From Pseudomonadota bacterium (GTDB taxonomy: Bacteria > Pseudomonadota > Gammaproteobacteria > Burkholderiales > Burkholderiaceae_C): a stretch of 44,085 bases of DNA. Position numbers and translations under genes: made by a program. How positions within the stretch are numbered: position 1 is the first letter of the stretch; every line of letters begins with the position of its first letter. Positions 18,054-28,655 of the stretch are shown here, piece after piece. The stretch is from NCBI GenBank assembly GCA_963205335.1, contig CAUJIM010000044.1:1-44085 (forward strand), in the 5' to 3' direction. The notes below the pieces were generated by a model that did not search any database, was not told the DNA's origin, and was given only the letters and a program-made list of their open reading frames with translations.

Positions 18054-19073
18054 CATCTGCTGCAGCGGCGCCACCCTGATCCTGGAGGCCATGCCGGCGC
18101 AGCCGAAGGCCTCGAAGCGCTCGCGGCAGATGCCGCTGGCGGCCTTCTTCGCGGCGGCCAGCGCCTTGCGCGGGTCGAACTCGGCGGGCTGCGTGGCGAA
18201 CAGCTCGCGCATCGCGCCGGTCATCGCCAGGCGGATGTCGGTGTCGATGTTGACCTTGCGCACGCCGTTCTGGATGCCGCGGCGGATCTCCTCCACCGGC
18301 ACGCCGTAGGTCTCCCTGATCTCGCCGCCATGCTGGCGGATGATGGCCAGCCACTCCTGCGGCACGCTGGAGGAGCCGTGCATCACCAGGTGGGTATCGG
18401 GCACCTGGGCGTGGATCTGCGCGATGCGCCCGATCGCCAGGATGTCGCCCGTCGGCCTGCGCGTGAACTTGTAGGCGCCGTGGCTGGTGCCGATGGCGAT
18501 GGCCAGCGCATCGACGCCGGTCTGCGCGACGAAGTCGCGCGCCTGCGCCGGGTCGGTGAGCATCATCTCGTGCGTCAGCGTGCCCGCGGCGCCCACGCCG
18601 TCCTCCTCGCCCGCCTCGCCGGTTTCGAGCGAGCCCAGGCACCCCAGCTCGCCCTCGACCGAGACGCCCACCGCATGCGCCATGCCGCACACGCGCCGCG
18701 TCACCGCGACGTTGTACTCGTACGAGGCGGGCGTCTTCGCGTCTTCCAGCAGCGAGCCGTCCATCATCACGCTGGTGAAGCCGTCGCGGATCGACTGCTG
18801 GCACACGGCGGGCGAGGCGCCGTGGTCCTGGTGCAGCACCACCGGGATGTCGGGGTGGGTTTCGACGGCGGCGAGCATCATGTGGCGCAGGTAGGCCTCG
18901 CCCGCGTACTTGCGCGCGCCGGCCGAGGCCTGCAGGATCACCGGGCTGTCGCTCGCCTGGGCCGCTTCCATGATGGCCTGGATCTGCTCCAGGTTGTTGA
19001 CGTTGAAGGCCGGTATGCCGTAGCCGTGCTCGGCGGCGTGGTCGAGCACCTGGCGCAGGGAGGCGAATGCCAT
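18033..19073 (-). CDS. cbbA: Class II fructose-1,6-bisphosphate aldolase, Calvin-cycle type
   Basis: This 346-residue zinc aldolase condenses glyceraldehyde-3-phosphate with DHAP, or erythrose-4-phosphate with DHAP, in the Calvin cycle. Signatures are [11 protein letters not shown] with the catalytic Asp and a zinc His near residue 78-81, [13 protein letters not shown], and [12 protein letters not shown]. The second zinc-site region is [12 protein letters not shown], and [11 protein letters not shown] completes the active site. The start at 19073 ([19 protein letters not shown]) is supported by GAGGAG 7 nt upstream; an ORF extension of five codons lacks such a site. It is the last gene of the cbb cluster. 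A palindromic repeat separates it from cbbZ, and a strong hairpin covers its stop codon. Confidence 0.95.
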   Translation of the reverse strand: MAFASLRQVLDHAAEHGYGIPAFNVNNLEQIQAIMEAAQASDSPVILQASAGARKYAGEAYLRHMMLAAVETHPDIPVVLHQDHGASPAVCQQSIRDGFTSVMMDGSLLEDAKTPASYEYNVAVTRRVCGMAHAVGVSVEGELGCLGSLETGEAGEEDGVGAAGTLTHEMMLTDPAQARDFVAQTGVDALAIAIGTSHGAYKFTRRPTGDILAIGRIAQIHAQVPDTHLVMHGSSSVPQEWLAIIRQHGGEIRETYGVPVEEIRRGIQNGVRKVNIDTDIRLAMTGAMRELFATQPAEFDPRKALAAAKKAASGICRERFEAFGCAGMASRIRVAPLQQMARRYAA

Positions 19074-19099
19074 GGAGAGTCTCCTCAAGGGTTTTTGAA

Positions 19100-19149
19100 A
19101 GAAATACGGCTCCAGCGCTTGCCCATCAAGCGCCAGCAGCTATGTTTTT
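19100..19149 (-). repeat. Palindromic intergenic element, copy 3, between cbbZ and cbbA
   Basis: The element has AATACGGCTCCA, then the perfect 7-bp hairpin GCGCTTG-cccat-CAAGCGC (19115-19133), then CAGCAGCTAT. It fills the 80-bp gap between the cbbZ stop and the cbbA start, so it is transcribed within the cbb operon. Confidence 0.88.
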
Positions 19150-19153
19150 GGAA

Positions 19154-19819
19154 CTACTGCAGCAGGGCCCCGAGGTCGGGTATCACCCGGTCGGGCCGGC
19201 TGTCGGCGATCGGCTGGCCCATGTTGTAGCCATGGGGCAGGGCCCAGACCGGCACCCCCGCGTTGCGCGCGGTGGCCACGTCGATCGACGAATCGCCGAT
19301 GAAGAGCGCCTGCGCCGCGCCCACGCCGAACTGCGCCAGGCAGCTGCGCACGCCCGCGGGGTCGGGCTTTTTCGTCGGCAGGCTGTCGCCGCAGACCACG
19401 CGGTCGAACAGGGGCGCGAGCGCATGCGCGCGCAGCACGGCATCGACGTGGCGCTGCTCCTTGTTGGTCACCAGCGCCAGCGGCACGCCGCGCGCGCGCA
19501 GCGCCTGCAGCGCCTGGCGCGCGTGGGGGTAGAGCCGGCTGCGGGTGCCGCTGCGGCGCTGGTAGTGGCGGTCGAACTCGGCGAACACCAGCGGCAGGTC
19601 CGCGTCGGCGCGCACCGCCTCCTGCGGCTGGCGGCGCACGTGGGCCAGCGCCTGCACCAGCAGCTCGCGCGTGCCGTGGCCGATCCAGCGGTCCACCCGC
19701 TCCTGCGGCACCTCGGGCAGGCCCAGGTGGCGCAGCGTGTCGTTGACCGCGTCGCAGATCTCGGGCGCGGTCTCCACCAGCGTGCCGTCGAGGTCGAAGA
19801 GCACGAGCGCGGGCGTCAT
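19154..19819 (-). CDS. cbbZ: Phosphoglycolate phosphatase
   Basis: This 221-residue HAD-superfamily phosphatase hydrolyses 2-phosphoglycolate produced by the Rubisco oxygenase reaction. The nucleophile motif is [13 protein letters not shown] (about residues 8-20), the Ser/Thr motif is ALVTNKEQ, and the Lys motif is TKKPDP. The acidic motif is [16 protein letters not shown]. The length is typical of Gph/CbbZ. Its ATG at 19819 overlaps the transketolase stop by 4 bp (ATGA). It has a distinct role from the second HAD protein in the cluster, CbbY. Confidence 0.93.
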   Translation of the reverse strand: MTPALVLFDLDGTLVETAPEICDAVNDTLRHLGLPEVPQERVDRWIGHGTRELLVQALAHVRRQPQEAVRADADLPLVFAEFDRHYQRRSGTRSRLYPHARQALQALRARGVPLALVTNKEQRHVDAVLRAHALAPLFDRVVCGDSLPTKKPDPAGVRSCLAQFGVGAAQALFIGDSSIDVATARNAGVPVWALPHGYNMGQPIADSRPDRVIPDLGALLQ

Positions 19820-21861
19820 GCGGCCTCCCGCGCGCCCTGCGCCGCCAGCGCGCGCACCGCCTGCGCCACGGCCTGCGCGGTGATGCCGAAGCTGGCGTAC
19901 AGCGCCTCGGCCGGCGCCGACGCGCCGAAGCGCGCGAGGCCGACCACGCGGCCGTCCCGGCCCACGTACTTGCGCCAGAAGTCCGGGTGCGCCGCCTCCA
20001 CCGCCACGGCCGGCAGGGCCGGGGGCAGCACCGCGTCGCGGTAGTCCTGCGGCTGGCGGTCGAAGACGCTGGTGCACGGCAGCGAGACCACCCGCGTGGC
20101 GATGCCCTCGCGCGCCAGCGCCTCGTGCGCCTGCAGCGCCAGCATCAGCTCGGAGCCGGTGGCGACGATCACCGCGCACGGGGCCGCGGCATCGGCCAGC
20201 ACGTAGCCGCCGCGGCGCATGCCGCCGGCCAGCGCCGCGTGCGCCGCCAGGCGCGGCAGGTTCTGGCGCGAGAGCACGAGCGCGCTCGGCCCGTCGCGCC
20301 GCTCGAGCGCGCAGGCCCAGGCCACCAGCGTCTCCAGGCCGTCGGCCGGGCGCCAGACGTCCAGCTCGGGGATGAGGCGCAGGGAAGGCAGCTGCTCGAC
20401 GGCCTGGTGCGTCGGCCCGTCCTCGCCCAGGCCGATCGAGTCGTGCGTGAAGACGTGGATCACGCGCTGGCGCATCAGCGCGGCCATGCGGATGGCGTTG
20501 CGCGAATAGTCGCTGAAGGCGAGGAAGGTGCCGCCGTAGGGGATGAAGCCGCCGTGCAGCGCGATGCCGTTCATGATCGCCGCCATGCCGAACTCGCGCA
20601 CGCCGTAGGACAGGTAGTTGCCTGGCGCATCGCGCCCGGCCTTCACGTGGCCCTCGAAGTGGGTCAGGTTGGAGCCGGTCAGGTCGGCGCTGCCGCCGAA
20701 GCACTCGGGCAGCAGCGGCGCCAGCAGGTCGAGCGCCTGCTGGCTCGCCTTGCGCGTGGCCACGGGCCCGGCGCGCGCGGCCACCTGTTCGAGCAGCGCG
20801 GGCAGCCGGGCCGCGAACGCCCCGGGCAGATCGCCGGCCATGCGCCGCTCGAACTCCGCGGCCTGCGCCGGGTAGCGGCGGCGGTAGGCCTCGAAGTGCC
20901 CGCGCCAGGCGGCCTCGGCGGCGGCGCCGCTTTGGCGCGCGTCCCAGGCATCCGCCACGTCCCGCGGCACTTCGAACGGCGCGGCCTCCCAGCCGAGCGC
21001 CGCGCGCGTGGCGGCCACCTCGGCGGCGCCCAGCGCCGCGCCGTGCACCTCGTGCGTGCCCGCCTTGCGGGGCGAGCCCTTGCCGATCACCGTCCGGCAG
21101 CAGATCAGCGTGGGCCTGCCGTCGCCGCGCAGCGCCTGCCCGCGCGCGGCGCGCACGGCGGCATCGACGGCCTGCGCGTCGTGGCCGTCGACGCCGGCCA
21201 CCACGTTCCAGCCGTAGGCGGCGAAGCGCGCCGCGGTATCGTCGGTGAACCAGCCCTGCACCGGGCCGTCGATCGAGATGCCGTTGTCGTCGTACAGCGC
21301 GATCAGCCTGGACAGGCGCAGCGTCCCGGCGAGCGCGCAGGCCTCGTGGCTGATGCCTTCCATCAGGCAGCCGTCGCCCAGGAAGACGTAGGTGTGGTGG
21401 TCGACGATGGTGTGGCCGTCGCGGTTGAACTCGGCCGCCAGCAGCTTCTCCGCCAGCGCCATGCCGACCGCGTTGGCGATGCCCTGCCCGAGCGGCCCGG
21501 TGGTGGTCTCGACGCCCGGCGTCACGCCGACCTCGGGGTGGCCCGGCGTTCTGGAGTGCGGCTGGCGGAAATTCTTCAGCTCGGCGATCGGCAGGTCGTA
21601 GCCCGTCAGGTGCAGCAGCGCGTACAGCAGCATCGAGGCGTGGCCGTTGGACAGCACGAAGCGGTCGCGGTTGGCCCAGTGCGGGTTGGCCGGGTTGTGC
21701 CGGAGGTGGCGGTGCCAGAGCACCTCGGCCATCTCGGCCATGCCCATGGGCGCGCCGGGGTGGCCGGAGCGGGCCTGTTCGACGGCATCGACCGCGAGCA
21801 TGCGGATGGCGTCGGCCATGCGGCGGGCGAGCGCGGGAGCGGGGGGTGCGGCGGCCGGCAT
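19816..21861 (-). CDS. cbbT: Transketolase
   Basis: This 681-residue ThDP enzyme transfers two-carbon units in the regeneration phase of the Calvin cycle. Motifs include [18 protein letters not shown] (about 32-49), [14 protein letters not shown] (122-135), and the ThDP signature [13 protein letters not shown] (162-174, continuing to DDNGISIDG). The catalytic Glu is E423 in GVREFGM, and the phosphate-site region is [14 protein letters not shown]. It is slightly longer than most homologues because of Ala-rich termini. It starts 1 bp after the prk stop and overlaps cbbZ by 4 bp. Confidence 0.95.
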   Translation of the reverse strand: MPAAAPPAPALARRMADAIRMLAVDAVEQARSGHPGAPMGMAEMAEVLWHRHLRHNPANPHWANRDRFVLSNGHASMLLYALLHLTGYDLPIAELKNFRQPHSRTPGHPEVGVTPGVETTTGPLGQGIANAVGMALAEKLLAAEFNRDGHTIVDHHTYVFLGDGCLMEGISHEACALAGTLRLSRLIALYDDNGISIDGPVQGWFTDDTAARFAAYGWNVVAGVDGHDAQAVDAAVRAARGQALRGDGRPTLICCRTVIGKGSPRKAGTHEVHGAALGAAEVAATRAALGWEAAPFEVPRDVADAWDARQSGAAAEAAWRGHFEAYRRRYPAQAAEFERRMAGDLPGAFAARLPALLEQVAARAGPVATRKASQQALDLLAPLLPECFGGSADLTGSNLTHFEGHVKAGRDAPGNYLSYGVREFGMAAIMNGIALHGGFIPYGGTFLAFSDYSRNAIRMAALMRQRVIHVFTHDSIGLGEDGPTHQAVEQLPSLRLIPELDVWRPADGLETLVAWACALERRDGPSALVLSRQNLPRLAAHAALAGGMRRGGYVLADAAAPCAVIVATGSELMLALQAHEALAREGIATRVVSLPCTSVFDRQPQDYRDAVLPPALPAVAVEAAHPDFWRKYVGRDGRVVGLARFGASAPAEALYASFGITAQAVAQAVRALAAQGAREAA

Positions 21862-21862
21862 C

Positions 21863-22747
21863 TCAGGCTGCTCCCAGCGCGCGCCGGCGCCGCTCCATCA
21901 TGCGCCAGATGAAGGGGGTGAAGATGAGCTGCATCGCCAGCTCCATCTTGCCGCCCGGCACCACGATGGTGTTGGCGCGGCTCATCCAGGAGTCGTGGAT
22001 CATGCCCAGCAGGTAGGGGAAGTCGATGCCCTTGGGGTTGGCGAAGCGGATCACCACCATGCTCTCGTCGGCGCTCGGGATGTCGCGCGCGATGAAGGGG
22101 TCGGAGGTGTCGACCATCGGCACGCGCTGGAAGTTGACGTGCGTGCGCGCGAACTGCGGCACGATGTAGTGCACGTAGTCGGGCATGCGGCGCAGGATGG
22201 TGTCGGTCACCGCCTCGGTGCTGTAGCCCCGCTGGTGCTGGTCGCGCCAGAGCTTCTGGATCCACTCCAGGTTGATCACCGGCACCACGCCGATGCGCAG
22301 GTCGGCCCAGCGCGCGACGTCGTGCTCGGGCGTGACCACGGCGCCGTGCAGGCCCTCGTAGTAGAGCATGTCGGTGCCCTCGGGCAGGTCTTCCCACGCG
22401 GTGAAGGTGCCCGGCTCCTGCCCGTAGGGCGCGGCCTCCTCGGGGCTGTGCAGGTATTTTCGCGCGCGCCCGCGGCCGCTCTCGCCATAGCTGCCGAACA
22501 GCGCCTCGAGCTCGCCGAACAGGTTGTTCTCGATGCCGAAGTGGCTGAGGTGCTTGTTGCCCGCGGCCTCGGCCTCGGCCGCCCGCCGCTTCATCTCGGC
22601 GCGGTCGTGGCGGTGGAAGCTGTCGCCCTCGACGATGGCGGCCTTCACGCCCTCGCGGCGGAAGATGTTGGCGAAGGTGCGCGTGACGGTCGAGGTGCCG
22701 GCGCCGCTCGAGCCGGTGATGGCGATGATGGGATGGCGTTCGGACAC
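21863..22747 (-). CDS. cbbP: Phosphoribulokinase
   Basis: This 294-residue kinase makes ribulose-1,5-bisphosphate from ribulose-5-phosphate and ATP, one of the two reactions unique to the Calvin cycle. The P-loop is GSSGAGTST (12-20). The substrate-binding stretch is [14 protein letters not shown] (about 40-53), and the catalytic and Walker-B region is [10 protein letters not shown]. The octameric bacterial class (about 290 residues) fits, and the redox-regulated Cys pair of the plant enzyme is absent. It follows cbbF after 33 bp and precedes cbbT by 1 bp. Confidence 0.96.
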   Translation of the reverse strand: MSERHPIIAITGSSGAGTSTVTRTFANIFRREGVKAAIVEGDSFHRHDRAEMKRRAAEAEAAGNKHLSHFGIENNLFGELEALFGSYGESGRGRARKYLHSPEEAAPYGQEPGTFTAWEDLPEGTDMLYYEGLHGAVVTPEHDVARWADLRIGVVPVINLEWIQKLWRDQHQRGYSTEAVTDTILRRMPDYVHYIVPQFARTHVNFQRVPMVDTSDPFIARDIPSADESMVVIRFANPKGIDFPYLLGMIHDSWMSRANTIVVPGGKMELAMQLIFTPFIWRMMERRRRALGAA

Positions 22748-22780
22748 GAAAGCTCCGCAGGTTGAGACACTGGAAAAAGA

Positions 22781-23866
22781 TCAGGCCAGGAACAGGCCGC
22801 GCTCGTGGAACAGCGGCACGTCGTCGCCGACCGCGATCGGCTGGGCGTGGTAGCGCTCGATGCGCTCGACCTCGTTGCGCGAGCCGAAGACCAGGCCGAT
22901 GCGCTGGTGCAGCGCCTCGGGCCGCACCTGCAGCACGGGCGCGTGCCCGGTGCTGGCGCGCCCGCCGGCCTGCTCCATGAGGAAGCCGATCGGGTTGGCC
23001 TCGTAGAGCAGGCGCAGGCGCCCGGGCTTTTTCGGGTCCTTGCTGTCGCGCGGGTACATGAAGACGCCGCCGCGCATCAGGATGCGGTGCGCCTCGGCCA
23101 CCAGCGAGGCGATCCAGCGCATGTTGAAGTCCTGCTCGCGCGGGCCGCTCCTGCCCGCCAGGCACTCGTCCACGTAGCGGCGGATCGGCGGCTCCCAGAA
23201 GCGCCGGTTGGAGCTGTTGATGGCGAACTCCCGGGTGTCGGGCGCGACGCGGATGTCCCGGTGGCTCAGCATGAACTCGCCCAGGTTGGGCTCGAGCGTG
23301 AAGCCGTGCACCCCGGTGCCGACGCTGAGCACCAGCATGGTCGCCGGGCCGTAGAGCGCGTAGCCGGCGGCCACCTGCTCGCTGCCGGGCTGCAGGAAGT
23401 CGGCCTCGGTCACGTCGCGCCCCTGCGCCACCGCGTCCTGCGGCGCGCGCAGGATCGAGAAGATGCTGCCGACCGCCACGTTCACGTCGATGTTGCCCGA
23501 CCCGTCGAGCGGATCGAACAGCAGCAGGTACTTGCCGCGCGGGTGCTGGCGCGGGATCTGCGCCGGCAGCAGCATCTCCTCCGAGGCCATGCCGGCCAGG
23601 TGCCCGCCCCACTCGGTGCGCCGCACGAAGACCTCGTTGCTGACCACGTCGAGCTTTTTCTGCGTCTCGCCCTGCACGTTGACGTTCTCGCCCGGCTGGT
23701 CGCCCAGCAGGCCGGCCAGCGCCCCCAGGGCGATCTTGCGCGAGATCGCCTTGCAGGCCAGCGCCACGTCGAGCAGCAGGCCGTTGAGGTCGCCGCGGGC
23801 ATCGGGAAAGCGCCGGCGCTGCTCGATCAGGAACTGCGTCAGCGTGACGGAGTGGTGGCTGTTCAT
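22781..23866 (-). CDS. cbbF: Class I fructose-1,6-bisphosphatase
   Basis: This 361-residue phosphatase converts fructose-1,6-bisphosphate to fructose-6-phosphate, and may also act on sedoheptulose-1,7-bisphosphate. The metal-binding motif is FDPLDGSGNIDVN (117-129). Other conserved stretches are NVQGETQKKLDVVSNE, EFAINSSNRRFWEPP, and the C-terminal GRLRLLYEANPIGFLMEQAGG. The ATG at 23866 (MNSHHSVTLTQFLIEQRRR) overlaps the cbbY stop by 4 bp. The redox-regulatory loop of chloroplast FBPase is not evident. Confidence 0.95.
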   Translation of the reverse strand: MNSHHSVTLTQFLIEQRRRFPDARGDLNGLLLDVALACKAISRKIALGALAGLLGDQPGENVNVQGETQKKLDVVSNEVFVRRTEWGGHLAGMASEEMLLPAQIPRQHPRGKYLLLFDPLDGSGNIDVNVAVGSIFSILRAPQDAVAQGRDVTEADFLQPGSEQVAAGYALYGPATMLVLSVGTGVHGFTLEPNLGEFMLSHRDIRVAPDTREFAINSSNRRFWEPPIRRYVDECLAGRSGPREQDFNMRWIASLVAEAHRILMRGGVFMYPRDSKDPKKPGRLRLLYEANPIGFLMEQAGGRASTGHAPVLQVRPEALHQRIGLVFGSRNEVERIERYHAQPIAVGDDVPLFHERGLFLA

Positions 23867-24609
23867 GCGGCACGCTCCTGAGGCTGCAGGGCCCCGGCAT
23901 GCCAGCGCCGCAGCTGCGCGAGGTCGACGCCGGCCAGGTCGGGCAGCACCTGCAGCGCCCCGGAGAAATCGTGGTGGCTGGTGTAGCGGTTGTGCGTGAC
24001 CACCGTGGCCAGGCCCGCGGCCCTGGCGGCCCGCAGGCCGTTGGCCGAATCCTCGAACGCCAGGCAGGCGCGCGCATCGGCCTGCAGCGCGCGCAGCACC
24101 TGCAGGTAGACCATGGGGTCGGGCTTCTTGCGCGGCGCGCTCGAGCCGTCGCCGATGGCCGCGAAGGCCTGGCGCCAGTCCGGCCCCATGGCCCGGCGCA
24201 GCAGCACGGCGATGTTCACCGGCGAGGTGGTGGTGGCGATCGCCAGCCGCAGGCCCGCCGCGCGCGCCGCCTCGATCAGCTCCAGCACGCCGGGGCGCAG
24301 CCGCACCGCGCCGCCCTGCACCGCGGCCTCGTAGTGCGCGGTCTTGAGCTCGTGGATGCGCGCTATCGTGTCCTCGAGCGCGTGCGCCTCGATCGCCTGC
24401 ACGCCGCCGCGCCGCTGCTCCCAGTAGCGGCGCAGGCGCTCCCTGCCGCCGGACACCTCCAGCAGCTCGCGGTAGAGCCCGGGGTCCCAGCGCCAGCCGA
24501 GCCCGAGCTCGTCGAAGGCGTGGTTGAACGCGGCCAGGTGCGCGCCCTCGGTATCGGCGAGCGTGCCGTCGACGTCGAAAATCAGGCATTGCAGGGGGTG
24601 CTGGTGCAT
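23863..24609 (-). CDS. cbbY: HAD phosphatase CbbY (xylulose-1,5-bisphosphate phosphatase type)
   Basis: This 248-residue HAD hydrolase has the nucleophile motif FDVDGTLADTEG (about 10-21), the Ser/Thr motif IATTTSPVN, the motif RKKPDPMVYLQVL and the acidic motif AFEDSANGLRAARAAG. CbbY removes xylulose-1,5-bisphosphate, a misfire product that inhibits red-type Rubisco. Its position directly after cbbX (12 bp) and overlapping cbbF matches that role. The beta-phosphoglucomutase family shares the fold; the gene context favours CbbY. Confidence 0.93.
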   Translation of the reverse strand: MHQHPLQCLIFDVDGTLADTEGAHLAAFNHAFDELGLGWRWDPGLYRELLEVSGGRERLRRYWEQRRGGVQAIEAHALEDTIARIHELKTAHYEAAVQGGAVRLRPGVLELIEAARAAGLRLAIATTTSPVNIAVLLRRAMGPDWRQAFAAIGDGSSAPRKKPDPMVYLQVLRALQADARACLAFEDSANGLRAARAAGLATVVTHNRYTSHHDFSGALQVLPDLAGVDLAQLRRWHAGALQPQERAA

Positions 24610-24621
24610 GGTCTCGCCTCC

Positions 24622-25578
24622 TCAATCTTTGCGGAACAGGCTGCTGGCGAGGATTTCCTGCGCCTCGATGGTGACCAGGTCTTCGCGCGTGAGCGCGCGC
24701 TCGCGCTCGGCGAACAGGCGGCTGGCCTGGCGCAGGCGCGCGCGGTCGAGCGCGTTGCGCACGCTGCGCGCGTTGGCGAAGTGCGGCTGGCGCAGGCGCA
24801 GGCCGAGGTAGCGCTCGAACGCCTCGCCCGCGCCGTCGCCGAAGCGGTAATTCTGCCGCTCCAGCATCTGGCCCGCGATGGCCATCAGCTCGGCCACGCT
24901 GTAGTCCGGGAAGTCCAGGTGGTGCGCGATGCGCGAGGACATGCCGGGGTTGGACTGGAAGAAGGTGTCCATGCGGTCCTTGTAGCCGGCCAGGATCACC
25001 ACCAGGTCGTCGCGCTGGTTCTCCATCACCTGCAGCAGGATCTCGATCGCCTCCTGGCCGTAGTCGCGCTCGTTTTCCGGGCGGTAGAGGTAGTAGGCCT
25101 CGTCGATGAAGAGCACGCCGCCCATCGCGCGCTTGAGGACTTCCCGGGTCTTGGGCGCGGTGTGGCCGATGTACTGGCCCACCAGGTCGTCGCGCGTCAC
25201 CGCCACCAGGTGGCCCTGGCGCACGTAGCCCAGGCGGTGCAGGATCTGCGCCATGCGCAGCGCCACCGTGGTCTTGCCGGTGCCGGGGTTGCCGGTGAAG
25301 CTCATGTGCAGGCTGGGCGCCTGGCTCTGCAGGCCCAGGCCGGTGCGCAGCCGGTCGATCACCAGCAGCGCCGCGATGTCGCGGATGCGCGCCTTGACCG
25401 GCGCCAGGCCGACGAGGTCGCGGTCGAGCTCGGCCAGCACCTGCTCGACCTGCGACTGCGCCAGCACCTCGGCGACGCTGCGCGCCGGGGGCTCGTCCGG
25501 CGCCGGCGCCTCGCCCTGTGCCGGCGCGGACGGCGCCGGCCGCGCCATGCCGGGGATGTGGAAGTCGGGCGCGTTCAT
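24622..25578 (-). CDS. cbbX: Red-type Rubisco activase, AAA+ protein CbbX
   Basis: This 318-residue AAA+ ATPase removes inhibitory sugar phosphates from red-type Rubisco by transiently pulling the C terminus of the large subunit. A Pro/Ala-rich N terminus (about 1-35) leads to Walker [10 protein letters not shown] (96-104), then the pore-loop region around [13 protein letters not shown]. Walker B is VLFIDEA (155-161), with sensor and arginine-finger regions near [17 protein letters not shown]. The length and the position behind cbbLS match the form IC operon layout. Confidence 0.96.
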   Translation of the reverse strand: MNAPDFHIPGMARPAPSAPAQGEAPAPDEPPARSVAEVLAQSQVEQVLAELDRDLVGLAPVKARIRDIAALLVIDRLRTGLGLQSQAPSLHMSFTGNPGTGKTTVALRMAQILHRLGYVRQGHLVAVTRDDLVGQYIGHTAPKTREVLKRAMGGVLFIDEAYYLYRPENERDYGQEAIEILLQVMENQRDDLVVILAGYKDRMDTFFQSNPGMSSRIAHHLDFPDYSVAELMAIAGQMLERQNYRFGDGAGEAFERYLGLRLRQPHFANARSVRNALDRARLRQASRLFAERERALTREDLVTIEAQEILASSLFRKD

Positions 25579-25603
25579 GCCTGTCTCCTGGAGGGGTCGT
25601 GCC

Positions 25604-26038
25604 TCAATGGCGCTGGCCTTCGGGCCTGTCGGTGGCGTAGGAATGCACGGTGTAGCGCATGTTGCGCGCCTGCGCCTCCTGGCGCACCAGGCCGAAGCCG
25701 GGCTCCTGCGGCGGGCGGTTGACGATGAAGCTCATGGCCACGCTCTCGACGCCGCGCGTGGAGTCGAACGCGTTCAGGCGGATGTAGTGCGCCGGGAAGG
25801 CCTTGCGGCAGTCGTTGACCTCGGCCAGGATGCCGGCGGGGTCGTGCAGGTCGAACATCGGCAGGCCGTACATCTCCCAGTAGGTGTTGCGCGGATGCGG
25901 GTCGTCGGTGTATTCCACGCTCCAGGCATAGCCCTTGTCCAGGCCGTAGCGGATCTGCGCCGAGATCTCGGCGTCGCCCAGCTCGGGCAGGAAGCTGAAC
26001 TGGCCCTGGGTGATGCGGCCGGTGGGGTTGGTCATCAT
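25604..26038 (-). CDS. cbbS: Rubisco small subunit, red type (form IC)
   Basis: This 144-residue small subunit starts with the family N terminus [18 protein letters not shown] and has [15 protein letters not shown] and [18 protein letters not shown]. It carries the C-terminal extension (about 115-144, ending [16 protein letters not shown]) that forms the beta-hairpin of red-type enzymes. AGGAG lies 8 nt before the first of two consecutive ATGs, so 26038 is the start. It is 21 bp behind cbbL. Confidence 0.96.
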   Translation of the reverse strand: MMTNPTGRITQGQFSFLPELGDAEISAQIRYGLDKGYAWSVEYTDDPHPRNTYWEMYGLPMFDLHDPAGILAEVNDCRKAFPAHYIRLNAFDSTRGVESVAMSFIVNRPPQEPGFGLVRQEAQARNMRYTVHSYATDRPEGQRH

Positions 26039-26059
26039 GGCGAAGTCTCCTTTTCGGTT

Positions 26060-27571
<1,512 letters not shown>

Positions 27572-27591
27572 TCAGGCGCAAGAGTGCCGCG

Positions 27592-27635
27592 ATCGATGGT
27601 TAAGGTAAAGTCAGATTTGTTTTATCGATGATTAA
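27592..27635. promoter_or_regulatory. Putative CbbR operator: two direct repeats ATCGATGRTTAA 32 bp apart
   Basis: In the 113-bp cbbR-cbbL gap, ATCGATGGTTAA (27592-27603) and ATCGATGATTAA (27624-27635) are direct repeats differing at one base, with starts exactly 32 bp (three helical turns) apart. The second contains TTA-N8-TAA, matching the general LysR box. The arrangement suits a CbbR tetramer binding recognition and activation sites on one face of the DNA. The surrounding DNA is AT-rich, unlike its neighbours. Confidence 0.7.
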
Positions 27636-27645
27636 GATTTACTGA

Positions 27646-28581
27646 ATGAAAAACGCGAGCTTCCGCCAGCTGCGCATCTTCAGCGAGGCCGCGCGCCAGC
27701 TCAGCTTCGCCCAGGCCGCGCGCAACCTGCACCTGACGCCGCCGGCGGTGTCGATGCAGATCAGGGAGCTGGAGGCACAGGTGGGGCTGCCGCTGTTCGA
27801 GCGCAGCGGCCGCCAGGTGCAGCTGACCACGGCGGGCGAGTACGTGCTGGTCTACGCCCGCAAGATCCTCGCCACGCTCAAGGACGCGCAGGACGCCGTC
27901 GCGCGGCTGCGCCAGCTCGAGACCGGCACGCTGGCGATAGGCATGGTGGGCGGCGCCGAATACTTCATGCCGCGGCTGCTGGCCGAGTTCCAGCGGGAGC
28001 ACGCGGGCATCGAGGTCCGGCTCACCGTCGGCAACCGCGAGCAGCTCCTGGCCCTGCTGCGCGACAACGAGGTGGACGTGGCGATCATGGGCCGCCCGCC
28101 CAGGGAGCTGGCGACGCGCGCCGAGCCCTTCGCCGCGCACCCGCAGGTGTTCATCGCGCCCGCCGGCCACCCGCTGCTGGCGCGCGGGCCGCTGCCGGTG
28201 GCGGCGCTGCAGCCCTGGCCCCTGATCGTGCGCGAGCAGGGCTCGGGCACCCGGGCGGCGATGGAGCGCTTCTTCTCCGAGGCGCGCGTGGAGCTGCAGG
28301 TGAAGATGGAAATGCCGAGCAACGAGACCATCAAGCAGGCCGTGATGGCGGGCATGGGGCTGAGCTTTCTGTCGCTGCACACCGTCGGCCTGGAGCTGGA
28401 CAACCGCCTGCTCGCCGTGCTGCCGGTGCAGGGCAGCCCCATCGTGCGCACCTGGAACGTGGTGCACACGCTCTCCAAGATGCTCTCGCCGGCCGCCGAG
28501 GCCTTGCGCTACTTCATCCTGGAGCGGGCCGAGGCCTACCTCGCCGAGCACTTCGGGCACCACCTCTCGCTGGCGCCGTAG
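27646..28581 (+). CDS. cbbR: LysR-type regulator of the cbb operon
   Basis: This 311-residue LysR-family protein has an N-terminal winged HTH (FRQLRIFSEAARQLSFAQAARNLHLTPPAVSMQIRELE, about 3-40, then LFERSGRQVQLTTAGE). It is followed by a two-lobed effector domain starting near residue 90 (GTLAIGMVGGAEYFMPRLL). CbbR senses metabolites such as RuBP, PEP or NADPH and activates cbb transcription. Divergent placement from cbbL is the standard arrangement. No strong ribosome site precedes the ATG at 27646 (TTACTGA), so translation may be weak. Confidence 0.94.
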   Translation: MKNASFRQLRIFSEAARQLSFAQAARNLHLTPPAVSMQIRELEAQVGLPLFERSGRQVQLTTAGEYVLVYARKILATLKDAQDAVARLRQLETGTLAIGMVGGAEYFMPRLLAEFQREHAGIEVRLTVGNREQLLALLRDNEVDVAIMGRPPRELATRAEPFAAHPQVFIAPAGHPLLARGPLPVAALQPWPLIVREQGSGTRAAMERFFSEARVELQVKMEMPSNETIKQAVMAGMGLSFLSLHTVGLELDNRLLAVLPVQGSPIVRTWNVVHTLSKMLSPAAEALRYFILERAEAYLAEHFGHHLSLAP

Positions 28582-28604
28582 AACGCCGGGCGGCGAATTT
28601 TCAG

Positions 28605-28655
28605 AGCGAAATACGGCTCCAGCGCCCGTGCAGTCTGCGCGAGCAGCTATGGTTT
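28605..28655 (-). repeat. Palindromic intergenic element, copy 4, between cbbR and yejA
   Basis: Read on the minus strand, the element begins ATAGCTGCTCGCGC and ends GGCGCTGGAGCCGTATTTCG. It lies between the convergent cbbR and yejA genes. The TAG in its ATAGCT end is the yejA stop codon (28647-28649). Confidence 0.82.
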
